Counted from the stretch's first letter, positions 8,485-17,710 are shown. The stretch is DNA of 64,000 nt from Phycisphaerae bacterium (GCA_030601845.1 JAUWAY010000006.1:19643-83642), one strand, 5' to 3'. Translations and numbers: made by a program. Notes: generated from the sequence alone by a model not told the origin.

Positions 8485-10257
8485 GTGGCAAAAAAAGAAA
8501 TAAAGTCAGACCAATCAAATACCGGTACCAGCGACCGGCCCATCTCAATGTCTGCTAAAATCAAATATGCTGAAAAGCAGATAGAGGCGCTTATTGAAAA
8601 GGGCAGGCAAAAAGGATTCCTCACTTATGAAGAAATGAACCAGGAACTGCCCGATGAAGCTATTACCCCGGCTCGGCTTGACAGCTTATTGATGACACTC
8701 GATGAATTGGGCATCAACCTGATTGATGAAGCTGATGTCAAAAAACAAGATGATGAGGAATTTGAAGAATCAACAGAGACTTTAACTGAGCAAAAAGACA
8801 CCGGTAAAACTGGGGTCAAAGCCCAGCTCAAAGACGATCGAATACTCGAAAAACAACTTGAGGGTGAAGAGATCGCGCGACGTATCGATGACCCTATCCG
8901 GATGTATCTGACCCAGATGGGAGAAATCCCACTGCTCACAAGGCAAGCTGAAATCGCTCTTGCAAAGAAAATAGAACTCACAAGAATGTCCTTCAGAAGA
9001 AAAGTGCTCGAATCCGATTATTGCGCAAAAAACGCTCTCGATATAGTACGGCAGGTACAGGATGGGGACTTGTCATTCGATAGAACTATGAGAACTTCCA
9101 CCGCCGAAAACCTCGTAAGGAAGGTAATAAAAAAGCGAATGCCGGGCAATATCAATACAGCAAGTGAGCTACTAAAGCTAAACCAGAACTTATTTAAGAA
9201 AGTCAGGCAAAGCCAAAATGCAGCCGGCAATAGGGCTATATTAAAGCGGATGCACAGAAACAAACGAAAAATTGCAACCATGCTCGAAGAGCTGAGTCTG
9301 CGAACCAGCAGAATACAACCAATGAAGAACAAACTGCACGGCATCAGCCAGAAAATGCACCAGTTGGAGCAGATTATCGCCGACGGACCAAACGCCGATT
9401 ACATCGCTGAAGATATCGAAACTATAGAAGAGGAATTGCAAGGTCTGCAGGAATTGGTCATGGAAACTCCAAAGCAACTTGATAAAAGACTGCGAGCTAT
9501 CGAGAGGGTTTTTGGCCAGTACGAGCAGACAAAGCGGACACTATCAAGTTCAAACCTCCGGCTGGTGGTTTCAATTGCCAAAAAATATCGCAACCGCGGC
9601 TTGAGCTTTCTCGATATAATTCAGGAAGGGAATACCGGCCTGATGAGGGCGGTGGACAAATATGAACACCGCAGGGGATATAAATTCAGCACATACGCCA
9701 CCTGGTGGATTCGACAGGCTATCACTCGTTCTATTGCCGATCACGCACGAACCATTCGGATTCCCGTGCATATGATAGAGACTATGAGCCGGCTGCGTAA
9801 CGCCGGCAAAACCCTGCTGCAGAAACTCGGCAGAGAGCCGACCGTCGAAGAAATCGCCGACGAAGCTGATATGAGCATCGAAGAGACCCGCAGAGTCCTC
9901 AAAATTTCCAAGCACCCAATAAGTCTCGACAGACCCATTGGTGAAAGCGAGGATACTTATTTCGGAGATTTCATTGAAGGCAACGGCGTCGATTCACCGG
10001 TGGTCTCCGCTGCACAGGAGATGCTAAAAGAAAGAATCGATTTAGTCTTAAAAACACTTTCATATCGCGAACGCGAGATTATAAAGCTGCGATATGGAAT
10101 CGGCGACGGCTATACCTATACGCTCGAGGAAGTCGGCAGAATCTTCAAGGTCACCCGCGAACGCGTCAGACAGGTCGAGGCAAAAGCAATAAGGAAACTA
10201 CAGCATCCCGTAAGGTCCCGCAAGCTCGAAGGCTTCCTGGACCACCAAACAGTGTAA
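8485..10257 (+). CDS. rpoD: Primary RNA polymerase sigma factor (RpoD/SigA)
   Basis: A 590-residue group 1 sigma-70 factor. Residues 28-85 resemble region 1.1. [16 protein letters not shown] marks region 1.2, followed by a long charged non-conserved segment. Region 2 has [37 protein letters not shown] and [15 protein letters not shown]. Region 3 has RIPVHMIET and SLDRPIGE; region 4 has [20 protein letters not shown], the -35-binding helix-turn-helix, and ends KLEGFLD. Translation starts at GTG 8485. It should direct transcription of most genes here, consistent with the TTGACA/TATAAT-like elements noted. Confidence 0.97.
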   Translation: MAKKEIKSDQSNTGTSDRPISMSAKIKYAEKQIEALIEKGRQKGFLTYEEMNQELPDEAITPARLDSLLMTLDELGINLIDEADVKKQDDEEFEESTETLTEQKDTGKTGVKAQLKDDRILEKQLEGEEIARRIDDPIRMYLTQMGEIPLLTRQAEIALAKKIELTRMSFRRKVLESDYCAKNALDIVRQVQDGDLSFDRTMRTSTAENLVRKVIKKRMPGNINTASELLKLNQNLFKKVRQSQNAAGNRAILKRMHRNKRKIATMLEELSLRTSRIQPMKNKLHGISQKMHQLEQIIADGPNADYIAEDIETIEEELQGLQELVMETPKQLDKRLRAIERVFGQYEQTKRTLSSSNLRLVVSIAKKYRNRGLSFLDIIQEGNTGLMRAVDKYEHRRGYKFSTYATWWIRQAITRSIADHARTIRIPVHMIETMSRLRNAGKTLLQKLGREPTVEEIADEADMSIEETRRVLKISKHPISLDRPIGESEDTYFGDFIEGNGVDSPVVSAAQEMLKERIDLVLKTLSYREREIIKLRYGIGDGYTYTLEEVGRIFKVTRERVRQVEAKAIRKLQHPVRSRKLEGFLDHQTV

Positions 10258-10297
10258 GGCCGTTAAGCTGCGCCAACCTCCAAAACTTATTCGTGAG

Positions 10298-10543
10298 GTG
10301 GTTGATCTTCGCTCTTTAAAAGTCGAGAGCGCAAGCGAAGAATACGTCCTATTTAAAAGGTGTATGCAAAAAGAGCTGGTTCGTATTAAAGAGTCCTCGG
10401 GGAAAATCACCAATTTGATCGAGGATAGAAAAAGTATTATTCATTACTTGCCACTAACGTTGAAAGTAATTCGACTTTATGCTGTTGGAGCGGATGAGAA
10501 AAAAGTAAAAGAAATCAAAGCTGAGGTAAAGAGTCGACTTTAA
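10298..10543 (+). CDS. Small hypothetical protein, uncertain
   Basis: An 81-codon frame opening with GTG 40 bp after rpoD. The product is charged and predicted helical, with YVLFKRCMQKELVRIKESS and a Lys/Glu-rich C-terminus (EKKVKEIKAEVKSRL). Codon use looks protein-like and the frame stays open upstream to the rpoD stop, so the start could be earlier or the gene may be a 5'-truncated remnant. I do not recognise a family. Repeat-type sequence follows immediately. Confidence 0.4.
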   Translation: MVDLRSLKVESASEEYVLFKRCMQKELVRIKESSGKITNLIEDRKSIIHYLPLTLKVIRLYAVGADEKKVKEIKAEVKSRL

Positions 10544-10676
10544 AGAAAAGCAAGCGAAACCCCGCAATTTCTGTCAAGCAAATTCGTCGCTTGTCGCTCG
10601 TGACTCGTCCAAAAATTCTAATTTCTCTGTGTTCTCTGTGGCTGATTCGTTCTTCCTGTCCGCTATACGCTACCCC
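10544..10676. repeat. Repeat words between convergent genes
   Basis: Contains GTCGCTTGTCGCTCGTGACTCG-like words (10586-10610), a TCTGTGTTCTCTGTGGCT word (10625-10643) of a kind seen again at 21780-21810 and 63480-63575, and CGCTATACGCTA near the end. No gene seen. Confidence 0.5.
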
Positions 10677-11618
10677 CTAAACGCTATTCAAGGGTTTGTA
10701 AAATTCTTTCGGCTTCTGCCCTAATGTATTGGTCAGCGTGCCGAGCTTTTCGATTTTGCATTCGATAGTGTCGCCCGGCTGGAGGAATTTGCCTGTAGCC
10801 ATAGCGACGCCAGCAGGCGTGCCGGTAGCGATAATATCGCCCGGCTCAAGCGTCATTAGAAAAGTTAGAAATGACACTATCTCAGGAACAGGGTAAATCA
10901 TCTGCGAGGTATTTGACTTCTGGCGAACCTCGCCATTTACTTTAAGCTCCATATCGAGATTTTGTACCTCTGCGACCTCGTCGCAGGTTGCAAGGAACGG
11001 CCCCATCGGCAAAAAGCCATCAGCCCATTTTCCGTTCAGCCAGTCGTAGAATTCGTCCCACGGCCGGTCGGCCCTTGCCTTTGCGAAAGTGACGCTACGA
11101 GCGGATACATCGTTGGCTATGTAATAGCCGGCAACGCAATCGAGAGCCTGGTCGGGGCTTACGCATTTTGCCACTTTGCCGATTACCACCGCAAGTTCGA
11201 TTTCGTAGTCGATTTTGTCGCTGTAGGCCGGCCAAAGGATTGTTTCCTCCGGCCCGATGACCACAGTCGGCGGCATAAGAAACGGCCTCGGCACGGTCGT
11301 TTGCCGCGGCGAATCTGACAGGCCAAGCGCAAGACCCGCCTCTTTAATATGCTCGCTGTAATTTCCTGCAAGAGCGATTACCTTTCCCGGCCGGGCAATG
11401 GGGGCAAGCAGTTTGACCGAATCGAGAGGTATCAAATTATCCGCCAGGGCGGCCAGCCCGGCAAGTTTCGCAAGGCAGGCCGGGCCACGCTGCAGGATTT
11501 CTTTAACGCTGCGAGGCGGATTTGGCCCCTGCCAGGCCGATGGAATATCAATCAGCCCATCCTCAACCAGTATTCCGCAGGAAATTGACTTATCTTTTGA
11601 ATAAGTAACTAATCTCAT
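10677..11618 (-). CDS. Fumarylacetoacetate hydrolase family protein
   Basis: About 313 residues with the FAH fold. The C-terminal catalytic domain shows IDYEIELAVVIGK (two acidic metal ligands), YYIANDVSARS (third ligand) and GDIIATGTPAGVA near the end. These enzymes cleave or decarboxylate C-C bonds of acylpyruvate or 2-keto-acid substrates with Mg2+ or Mn2+. The start is set at the ATG giving MRLVTYSKDKS, with GGTAGG just upstream; a longer frame adds a Lys-rich stretch that is probably leader. The exact substrate is unknown. The gene faces rpoD and has no obvious operon partner. Confidence 0.88.
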   Translation of the reverse strand: MRLVTYSKDKSISCGILVEDGLIDIPSAWQGPNPPRSVKEILQRGPACLAKLAGLAALADNLIPLDSVKLLAPIARPGKVIALAGNYSEHIKEAGLALGLSDSPRQTTVPRPFLMPPTVVIGPEETILWPAYSDKIDYEIELAVVIGKVAKCVSPDQALDCVAGYYIANDVSARSVTFAKARADRPWDEFYDWLNGKWADGFLPMGPFLATCDEVAEVQNLDMELKVNGEVRQKSNTSQMIYPVPEIVSFLTFLMTLEPGDIIATGTPAGVAMATGKFLQPGDTIECKIEKLGTLTNTLGQKPKEFYKPLNSV

Positions 11619-11753
11619 TTGCCTACCCTTTTTTTTACCGTATAGATTTTGTGGCAATTATAGTAGCAAAAAATAAGTTGAATTTACAGAAGGAAAACCT
11701 TTTAATGTAATGTGAGCTAAAAAGGATGGCGGTGTTTTTTGGAGATTTTGAAA

Positions 11754-12542
11754 ATGACTTTAAAGGATTTTTTGTCGAACACAAAGTCGAAAACAAGTAA
11801 CTGGCTGCGGACTCATAAACCATCCAAGCTAAGAGATTATCAGCCGGAAGTAGATGACCAGGGCCTAATCAGCGAGGATGCTGAGTCGGCAGAGCCGACC
11901 GGCGACGAATCCCAGCGTGCCGGGACGCAAAGCAAACTGGTTTCTGTCAAAACGCTTCAGCCGGTGAAGAAACCAGAGTCGCTCGAAAAACTTCAAGAGG
12001 GCTTTAATAAACTCATTGGGCAACTGCAGGGCATCAATGAGCACCTGGACCGCCAGGTCGCTCAGCACGAAGATTTGATGAGCCGGATTGAGAAGCTGCC
12101 TGAACTGGTGGAAAGTTTTCCGGCTGTTGTGGAAAACCAAAAACAATTAACAGAGCAGCTCCTCGAGCAGCTAAAGGCAACTGTTACCAGAAGTCAGCAG
12201 TTTATCGATGCTGTCGGAAAAATCCCGACCGAAACCGCCAAGCAAACCGATGCTCTGGTTGATATTGACCATCAGCTCGCCGCCGCCGCCGATACTGATG
12301 TGCAAATGGCTGAGAGTTTTAACAAATTTAACCAGACTCTGGACAAACTAAACCAGAGCACGCTCGGCCAAACCGACAGTATTATGCAGATGAGCCGAAC
12401 CTTCGCCACGAGCGACAGATACCTCAAATATATCTTATCCAGGCAAAACAAACGCTTTATGTGGATATTTATAACCGCTATAGGCGTGTGCATGCTCTCC
12501 ATTTTGATACTAACGGGTATCATTATTTATCTGAGGCAATAA
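11754..12542 (+). CDS. Coiled-coil protein with C-terminal membrane anchor
   Basis: A 262-residue protein without a recognised family. The N-terminal 60 residues are polar and acidic. Residues about 75-210 are rich in Leu, Gln, Glu and Lys with heptad-like spacing (KLQEGFNKLIGQLQGINEHL and similar), suggesting an extended coiled coil. A single C-terminal helix (MWIFITAIGVCMLSILILTG) would anchor it with the bulk in the cytoplasm. ATG 11754 is preferred over the TTG start 15 bp upstream because GGAG (11741-11744) is correctly spaced for it. It lies just before the cobalamin riboswitch but probably forms its own unit. Confidence 0.75.
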   Translation: MTLKDFLSNTKSKTSNWLRTHKPSKLRDYQPEVDDQGLISEDAESAEPTGDESQRAGTQSKLVSVKTLQPVKKPESLEKLQEGFNKLIGQLQGINEHLDRQVAQHEDLMSRIEKLPELVESFPAVVENQKQLTEQLLEQLKATVTRSQQFIDAVGKIPTETAKQTDALVDIDHQLAAAADTDVQMAESFNKFNQTLDKLNQSTLGQTDSIMQMSRTFATSDRYLKYILSRQNKRFMWIFITAIGVCMLSILILTGIIIYLRQ

Positions 12543-12649
12543 AAATTTTTGTTTTTTACTTGACTGCCGGCACATCGGCTGATAAAAGATTACTTAATTG
12601 TTCTTTGAAAAGAGTATAATCTAACTGCAGGTCCTGAAGCTGCTCGCTT

Positions 12650-12890
12650 TGGGATAATTAAATGGGAACACGGTTAAAAGCCGTGACGGTCCGCGCCGCT
12701 GTAGGCGCCTGTTTCGATATTGGTCGGAAATCCGAGAGGCAGTTTGTCCCACTGTCCGGCGCTAATTTTTAATACTGCAAGGTATATTTTTATTCGCTGC
12801 TCATTGCTGAAAATTAGTGCTGGATGGGAAGGGGTCTCAAGGTAAGGCGCAAGTCAGAAAACCTGCCTGTAGTTGGTCACTCATACACGG
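12650..12890 (+). ncRNA. Cobalamin riboswitch
   Basis: The leader has, in order, AATGGGAACACGGTTAAAA, CCGCGCCGCTGTAGGCG (the core of the B12 aptamer), a CCACTG segment near 12750, GGATGGGAAGG near 12824, and the B12-box CAAGTCAGAAAACCTGCC at about 12850-12867. These match the ordered conserved elements of adenosyl/methyl-cobalamin aptamers. A TATAAT (12615-12620) lies just upstream. A strong terminator at 12994-13030 precedes the next gene, suggesting transcriptional control with B12 favouring termination. Exact aptamer ends were judged by eye. Confidence 0.87.
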
Positions 12891-12993
12891 GTGTTCTCGC
12901 GAGCTGGGACACGGTGTGGCTCTCTGGTTTGAGCAAACTTGCTTTTGGTATAAAGCAAGCCAATCGGCTGGGAGTTTGGTTTATCAGTGATGT

Positions 12994-13030
12994 AAACCGC
13001 CGTTCCTCTCGCGGGGACGGCGGTTTTTTT
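12994..13030 (+). terminator. Rho-independent terminator of the cobalamin riboswitch
   Basis: AAACCGCCGT pairs with ACGGCGGTTT across a GC-rich loop and runs into a seven-T tract. It sits between the aptamer and the PEP-CTERM gene, as expected for an expression platform. Confidence 0.85.
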
Positions 13031-13105
13031 ATTGGTTTTTTTGAGCGCCCTTGCGTCAAGGGCCGGATAGGATGAAAGGAGGTGATTTTAGCGTATAGCA
13101 TTGTC

Positions 13106-13125
13106 ATTCCTGCGCAAGCAGGAAT
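13106..13125. repeat. REP-like palindrome ATTCCTGC-GCAA-GCAGGAAT
   Basis: A perfect 8-bp inverted repeat with a 4-bp loop, of the GTCATTCC...GGAATC type common in many bacterial genomes. A degenerate relative is at 60088-60136. Confidence 0.8.
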
Positions 13126-13217
13126 CTATCCCCTATTCGCTAATTAAGGTAGTAAACAACAAAAAGAAGAAGTTTTGAAAAGCAAGTTGTGACTTTTTGA
13201 ATTAAAGGAGAGAAACT

Positions 13218-13790
13218 ATGGTTTTGAAGAGAGCGCTGAGTTTAATTTTTGTGTTTGCAATTGCCGCAAGTGCCGGTGCTGTAACGTACCACGGCAGTGC
13301 AGAATACACGGCTGGAAGCGGAAGTAATGAAGCAACTATAGTTATTGACTTCGACCTTGACAGTTACATTTTGTTTACTTACAAGTGGGATGGCAGTGCC
13401 AGCGGTTGGGACGCTTTGGATGCACTTGACGCCGGTGCCCTTGACGTAGATGCCACGTGGTACGAACTCTATCAGAGTCACTTTATAAACGATTTTGATT
13501 ATCCGGGTACAGTGGAATACGATTACGGGCCGGACGCTGTTACCGGCTGGACTTACTATGGCAGCACTGATAATGAAAACTGGTCACTGAACACCGGCGT
13601 TGACGGTCGTTCCCTGAGCGATGGCTGCTGGGATAGCTGGGTCTGGACGAATTACGACGAATTCTGGAACCCTGTACGGGCGCCAGGCGAGCAGCCGATC
13701 CCTGAGCCGGCAACGATAGCACTGTTGGGCCTTGGCGGACTGCTGTTTAGAATGTCATCGCCGTGGCGGCGACGGCTGAACAGTACATAA
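13218..13790 (+). CDS. PEP-CTERM surface protein under cobalamin riboswitch
   Basis: A 190-residue exported protein. Residues 1-21 form a signal peptide ending in ASAGA. The mature part contains GSGSNEATIVIDFDLDSY and TYKWDGSASGWDALDAL. From memory this resembles a domain of Bacteroidetes, Verrucomicrobia and Planctomycete surface proteins (G-x-NxAxxVIDW...YRWDG-A-G-D) often found near B12-transport genes. The C-terminus (161-190) is a PEP-CTERM sorting signal: IPEPATIALLGLGGLLF then an Arg-rich tail, for exosortase processing. The start ATG has AAAGGAG upstream. It is the first gene after the riboswitch terminator, so cobalamin probably represses it. A role in capturing corrinoids outside the cell is inference. 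Confidence 0.85.
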   Translation: MVLKRALSLIFVFAIAASAGAVTYHGSAEYTAGSGSNEATIVIDFDLDSYILFTYKWDGSASGWDALDALDAGALDVDATWYELYQSHFINDFDYPGTVEYDYGPDAVTGWTYYGSTDNENWSLNTGVDGRSLSDGCWDSWVWTNYDEFWNPVRAPGEQPIPEPATIALLGLGGLLFRMSSPWRRRLNST

Positions 13791-13874
13791 AAGAAAGTCG
13801 CCGGGCCGGCGACTGCTAAACTGGGTGTGGCTGGTGTAATTGCCCCACCCATACGAAAAGTAAAAGGGGAAATA

Positions 13875-14771
13875 ATGTGCTGGAGAAAAGCATATATTGC
13901 GTTCGCATTATTTTGTTTTGCGCAGGTAACATACGCCTACGATTATGACGCCAACGACTTTGCTATTGAAGTCGTTGATTACATAGAGGGCTTGGGGGCT
14001 GGTATTTATAATGAGCCGAATAGCGCCCTTGGCAGGCCTTCGCTGGAGACAGGCGGGAGAGTTTATCCTGAGATGTGGCCGGTCGTGCCGGTTTATCAGC
14101 CCCGGCTTGCCGACCAATTAGTTACTGATGGCAATGGTGGGCTATTGACCGTCAAGTTCAGCCATCCGGTGGCAAATGATGAGAACAATCTCTACGGGGT
14201 GGATTTTATTATCTTCGGCAATGCCTTTCAGACAACAGGCGGGGGTCAGTACTGGACAAATGGTAATCCTGAAGAAACCATAGTCGGCGGCTCGGTTTTT
14301 GCCGAGCCGGGGATTGTCTCTGTCAGCCAGGATGGTAACGATTGGTATTATTTCTCATCGGGGCCTTATGCGGATGATTTTGCTCCTACGGCCGGTTACG
14401 AATGGGATGATGTTAATGATGTTTGGGCGCAGGAGCTTGACCCTACCAGGCCAATTGACCCAAATTTGACTGCGTCTGATATGGCCGGCAAAACGGTGGC
14501 GGAGATGATAGAGGCATATGACGGCTCGGCCGGCGGTACGGGTTTCGATATCGGCGCACTCGGACTGGACTGGATTCGGTATGTGAGAATTGAAGATGAC
14601 CCCGGCAGTGTCGTTACTACCGAAATCGATGCAGTTGCCGATGTGAGCTGCTGCGGCGATTACAGACATCCGTTTCCAGTGGGCGATGTTAACAAGGACT
14701 GCAAGGTCAATATGGTGGATTTCGCTTTGCTCGCGGGACACTGGCTGGATTGTACGTGGGATTGTGAGTGA
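13875..14771 (+). CDS. Secreted surface protein with dockerin-like C-terminus, B12 regulon candidate
   Basis: About 298 residues with a signal peptide (MCWRKAYIAFALFCFAQVTYA). The central part holds VDFIIFGNAFQTTGGGQ, FAEPGIVSVSQDGNDWYYFS and later LDWIRYVRIED, a beta-rich pattern I recall in Bacteroidetes 'cell surface protein' genes adjacent to btuB-type transporters; this needs a profile search. The last 30 residues (VGDVNKDCKVNMVDFALLAG...) are the Planctomycete dockerin-like repeat with Asp-rich calcium-binding spacing. The start is placed at ATG 13875 after GGGGAAAT, not the upstream GTG, because it gives a clean signal peptide. It lies 84 bp after the PEP-CTERM gene and is probably co-regulated by the riboswitch. 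Confidence 0.82.
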   Translation: MCWRKAYIAFALFCFAQVTYAYDYDANDFAIEVVDYIEGLGAGIYNEPNSALGRPSLETGGRVYPEMWPVVPVYQPRLADQLVTDGNGGLLTVKFSHPVANDENNLYGVDFIIFGNAFQTTGGGQYWTNGNPEETIVGGSVFAEPGIVSVSQDGNDWYYFSSGPYADDFAPTAGYEWDDVNDVWAQELDPTRPIDPNLTASDMAGKTVAEMIEAYDGSAGGTGFDIGALGLDWIRYVRIEDDPGSVVTTEIDAVADVSCCGDYRHPFPVGDVNKDCKVNMVDFALLAGHWLDCTWDCE

Positions 14772-14780
14772 GAAGGACAT

Positions 14781-15617
14781 ATGCGAAGAAAAGGATTTAC
14801 CCCGTTAGAAGTCTATACCAAAGGCGGGCACCCTGTCCAGCCGAGATTACTTCTAACGGGGTTTACGTTAATAGAGCTGCTTGTAGTGATGGCGGTGTTG
14901 TCACTGCTTATGGCGATATTGATGCCGGCACTGGCCAGAGCCCGGCAGCAGGGTAAAAGCGTGGTCTGTTTGAGCAACCTGCGGCAGATGGCAATAACGG
15001 CCCAGATGTACGCAGACAATAATGATGATTATTATCCGTTGACACAGGAGACAAGCGTCGAACGAGATAATGAGATTTGCGAATACGTGTGGGATTTTGT
15101 TACGATTATAGACACCAGTGACGGCAGCAAAACATTTAAGCCCGGCATTTTGTGGGAGGGACAGAGTATTCTGGAGATACAACAGTGTCCATCCTTCAAG
15201 GGGGCTGATAACTGGGGCGGCGAACCGTACACCGGCTACAACTATAATGCCAGCTATATAGGCGGCAGCCATCGCAGAGACCGCTGGTCAGGCAGAGAGT
15301 TCTTTACGCCCTCTGCGAGGGTATCGCAGGTGAGAAGACCTGCTCAATGTGCTATTTTTGGTGATGGCCAGTGGTCGGGCGGGGCGAACAAGTTTATGCG
15401 TTCGCCGTTTGCGGGCAAACTCGATAAAGGTTTCTTCGGTCGATATGCGGGGACACAGGGGTACCGACACTTAGGTAAGACAAATGTTGCCTATTGTGAT
15501 GGTTCTGTCGGCTCGGTTCGGGATTGCTTTACCGAGACGTATAAGGCCGAAAAGAAACACATCGCGCCGGGGACCGGCTTTATTTCTCCGGACAACAGCG
15601 CATACGATTTGGAGTAA
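14781..15617 (+). CDS. Type II pseudopilin-like protein (H-X9-DG type) with interrupted leader
   Basis: A 278-residue Planctomycete pseudopilin of the large N-methylation/H-X9-DG family. The true hydrophobic helix is GFTLIELLVVMAVLSLLMAI. Ahead of it is a second, incomplete copy of the motif (KGFTPLEV) and 22 extra residues encoded by an inverted-repeat element (see 14793-14861). The C-terminus has HLGKTNVAYCDGSVG, the H-X9-DG signature. A prepilin peptidase should cut after the Gly of one of the two GFT motifs; the one before TLIELL is the likely functional site. It starts 9 bp after the preceding gene, so it is the third gene of the B12-controlled set. It may form or dock to a secretion pseudopilus. 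Confidence 0.88.
   Translation: MRRKGFTPLEVYTKGGHPVQPRLLLTGFTLIELLVVMAVLSLLMAILMPALARARQQGKSVVCLSNLRQMAITAQMYADNNDDYYPLTQETSVERDNEICEYVWDFVTIIDTSDGSKTFKPGILWEGQSILEIQQCPSFKGADNWGGEPYTGYNYNASYIGGSHRRDRWSGREFFTPSARVSQVRRPAQCAIFGDGQWSGGANKFMRSPFAGKLDKGFFGRYAGTQGYRHLGKTNVAYCDGSVGSVRDCFTETYKAEKKHIAPGTGFISPDNSAYDLE
14793..14861. repeat. Inverted-repeat element inserted in frame in the pseudopilin leader
   Basis: CCCCGTTAGAAGT (14800-14812) and ACTTCTAACGGGG (14849-14861) are perfect 13-bp inverted arms. The flanks GGATTTAC and GGGTTTAC are near-identical, like a target-site duplication. The extra DNA is 66 bp (22 codons), so the reading frame is kept. A second element with nearly the same arms lies at 42715-42772. 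Confidence 0.85.
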
Positions 15618-15944
15618 AAGGGTTGGATGCTCGATGCTCCACATGAGATAGTAAAAGATTATCTCACGGGGTTAATTTTCTTTGCTTTTTCCATTCTTTT
15701 CTGTGCCTCGCCAGCTTGCCCTGTGGGAACGCGTTGAAGAAAACCCTCTCCCAAGTGAGTTTACCCTGAGCTTGAGAGTTTACCCTGAGTGAAAGAGTTT
15801 ACACTGAGTGAAATCGAAGTGAAGGGAAGGGAGAGAGTTGCCGTTAAAATGAGGATTTTGCTTTGGCGGGAAGTGCGGGTTTTGGTATTATCTTTGTTTG
15901 GAATATTTTTTTGGAAAATCGATTGCAGGTTTTGGGTATTGTAA
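15618..15944. other. Intergenic region with CCTGAG words
   Basis: No gene seen in 327 bp. Around 15760-15835 are three near-copies of GAGTTTACCCTGAG(TGAAA), resembling the CCTGAGCGAAGTCGAAGG word family dispersed in many environmental genomes. The downstream part is AT-rich and leads into the accessory cassette. Confidence 0.55.
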
Positions 15945-17537
15945 ATGGGAAATAAGACAAAAACAAACAGGCTATCAATTTACTTGATTAAAGGAGAATT
16001 CAATACGCCTGAATCAATTCTAAAAGATATCGATAAATTAACGCCGCATAATCTTAATGACGATAAATCTTTTGTCTTATATACTAAAGATTCCTATATT
16101 CATCCGCCCCAATGGATACAGAAGTTTTTCCTTGAAACGCCTGATGATTTTAATCTTAAAAATTCTTCTTCTCAGGGATTGTTTTTGGCCAAAATAAAAG
16201 TTAGCAACGAGAAATATAGATTTTTCGCCATTCCATTCGGTTTTGGCCGTCACTTATTAAATCTCGGAGTCATCGAAGAAAGATTTGGGCTAAAAGTAGT
16301 TTTAAATACTGTGGATGAGAAACAGTTAAGAAGCATCGTCAAAAAAAATATGTCAAACGTTCCAAAGGAGTCCAGAGAGCAGGTCAGCTTGAATAGTGTT
16401 ATCGCTGATTTTGGAATTGACATTGAACAAGATCTGATTCTGGGTATGACAGGAAAATCCAAAAAAGAAGATTTCGGAATAACTATTACCGGCAAGGATG
16501 CTTTAGGAGTGTCCGTAAAGGTTGATATAAGAACTATAGGAGGTTTTTTGAAACAATGTTTTGAATGTTACTGCAAAGATGCATATAAGGCAAATTTCGG
16601 GTGGATCGATCAAATAGCAGAAATAAAAAGCAAGACAACAATCGACATGCTAAATGAGCGCATGGTAGGTAGAGTAAAGGAAAGAGATTTCAATAAGTTG
16701 TGGATGGCAATCCCTGAAATTATCGACTGGGAGGATGTGGAAGGATTTTGTTATTCCTATGATAATACAAATGATAAGTTGGATGACATTGATATTCGTG
16801 GCTTTTTAAAAGGCCTTTTAACTGATGAAGATTACAGCAAAGTCTCTGTGAATATATTTACGAAGAACAAAATATGTTGTTATAGTTTAAGCTCTGGTAT
16901 CAGAACACACGAATGGAAAGCGTTTAATTGTCTTTATTGTGAAATAGAACAGAACGGCTCTGTATTTCTGTTGACTAATGGGAAATGGTACCAGATTACC
17001 ACTGATTTTGTTACACAGGTTAATGAAACATATCAGGGACTTTTAAGAAAAAAAATTGCCCTATCTCTACCGGGGTATAATGATAAAAATGAAGACAAAT
17101 ATAACAAGAGAGTAGCAGAGAGTATAAACAGCATTTGTCTTATGCATGATAAAAAGATTCCTTATGGCGGCGGGCATAGCAATATTGAATTTTGTGATTT
17201 ATTTTCAAAAGACAAAGAAATGGTTCATGTCAAACGGTATGGGGGTTCGTCTGTTCTGAGTCACCTTTTTAATCAGGGCCTTGTCTCCGGTGAATTATTT
17301 CGAGCTGAAAAAGGTTTCCGTGACAAGGTAAATGGTAAATTGCCGGTCGGTTACAAACTTTCTAATACAGCAAGCATTCAACCATCCGAGTATAAAGTTA
17401 TTTACGCAATTATAAGTCGTATTGACCAAGAATTAAATATACCTTTCTTTAGTAAAGTAAGTCTTAAAAATGCCAAAAGACGCCTTGAAATGATAGGGTA
17501 TGAAGTTTTTCTAATGAAGATAAATACTAGAAAGTAA
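15945..17537 (+). CDS. DUF6119 / TIGR04141-like sporadically distributed protein
   Basis: A 530-residue cytoplasmic protein with no signal or membrane segment. N-terminal NRLSIYLIKGEF, central GKDALGVSVKVDIRTIGGFL and C-terminal FCDLFSKDKEMVHVKRYGGS with SVLSHLFNQGLVSGELF match my memory of the TIGR04141/DUF6119 family, found patchily in mobile or defence-rich regions with no established activity. The DNA is clearly AT-richer than the housekeeping genes around it, suggesting transfer. The two genes downstream (dCTP deaminase-like, GNAT-ASCH) lie in the same orientation after a 340-bp gap with its own promoter candidate. A defence role is inference. Confidence 0.75.
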   Translation: MGNKTKTNRLSIYLIKGEFNTPESILKDIDKLTPHNLNDDKSFVLYTKDSYIHPPQWIQKFFLETPDDFNLKNSSSQGLFLAKIKVSNEKYRFFAIPFGFGRHLLNLGVIEERFGLKVVLNTVDEKQLRSIVKKNMSNVPKESREQVSLNSVIADFGIDIEQDLILGMTGKSKKEDFGITITGKDALGVSVKVDIRTIGGFLKQCFECYCKDAYKANFGWIDQIAEIKSKTTIDMLNERMVGRVKERDFNKLWMAIPEIIDWEDVEGFCYSYDNTNDKLDDIDIRGFLKGLLTDEDYSKVSVNIFTKNKICCYSLSSGIRTHEWKAFNCLYCEIEQNGSVFLLTNGKWYQITTDFVTQVNETYQGLLRKKIALSLPGYNDKNEDKYNKRVAESINSICLMHDKKIPYGGGHSNIEFCDLFSKDKEMVHVKRYGGSSVLSHLFNQGLVSGELFRAEKGFRDKVNGKLPVGYKLSNTASIQPSEYKVIYAIISRIDQELNIPFFSKVSLKNAKRRLEMIGYEVFLMKINTRK

Positions 17538-17682
17538 AAAATAGTCTGTACCGTCAGTGGTTTCGGGTTGAAACACGAATTGTGAGCAATTTTCCAGCGT
17601 CAAAAGAGGAGGAAAAAACAAAGAGAAAAATGAGCAGTGAATCGACGTATGTTTTATTGGCTGGAAAACGCATAAAAAAGTG

Positions 17683-17710
17683 TTGAAGCGTTTTTTGCAT
17701 AGTGTATAAT
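17683..17710 (+). promoter_or_regulatory. Promoter candidate upstream of the dCTP deaminase-like gene
   Basis: TTGAAG (17683-17688), 16-bp spacer, perfect TATAAT (17705-17710). The transcript would have a leader of about 160 nt. The rest of the 17538-17878 gap shows no gene. Confidence 0.5.

Noticed and set aside
13827..13875. Longer start for the dockerin-tailed protein
   Set aside because: The upstream GTG adds 16 residues that would bury the signal peptide; ATG 13875 has a better ribosome-binding site and begins a clean signal.
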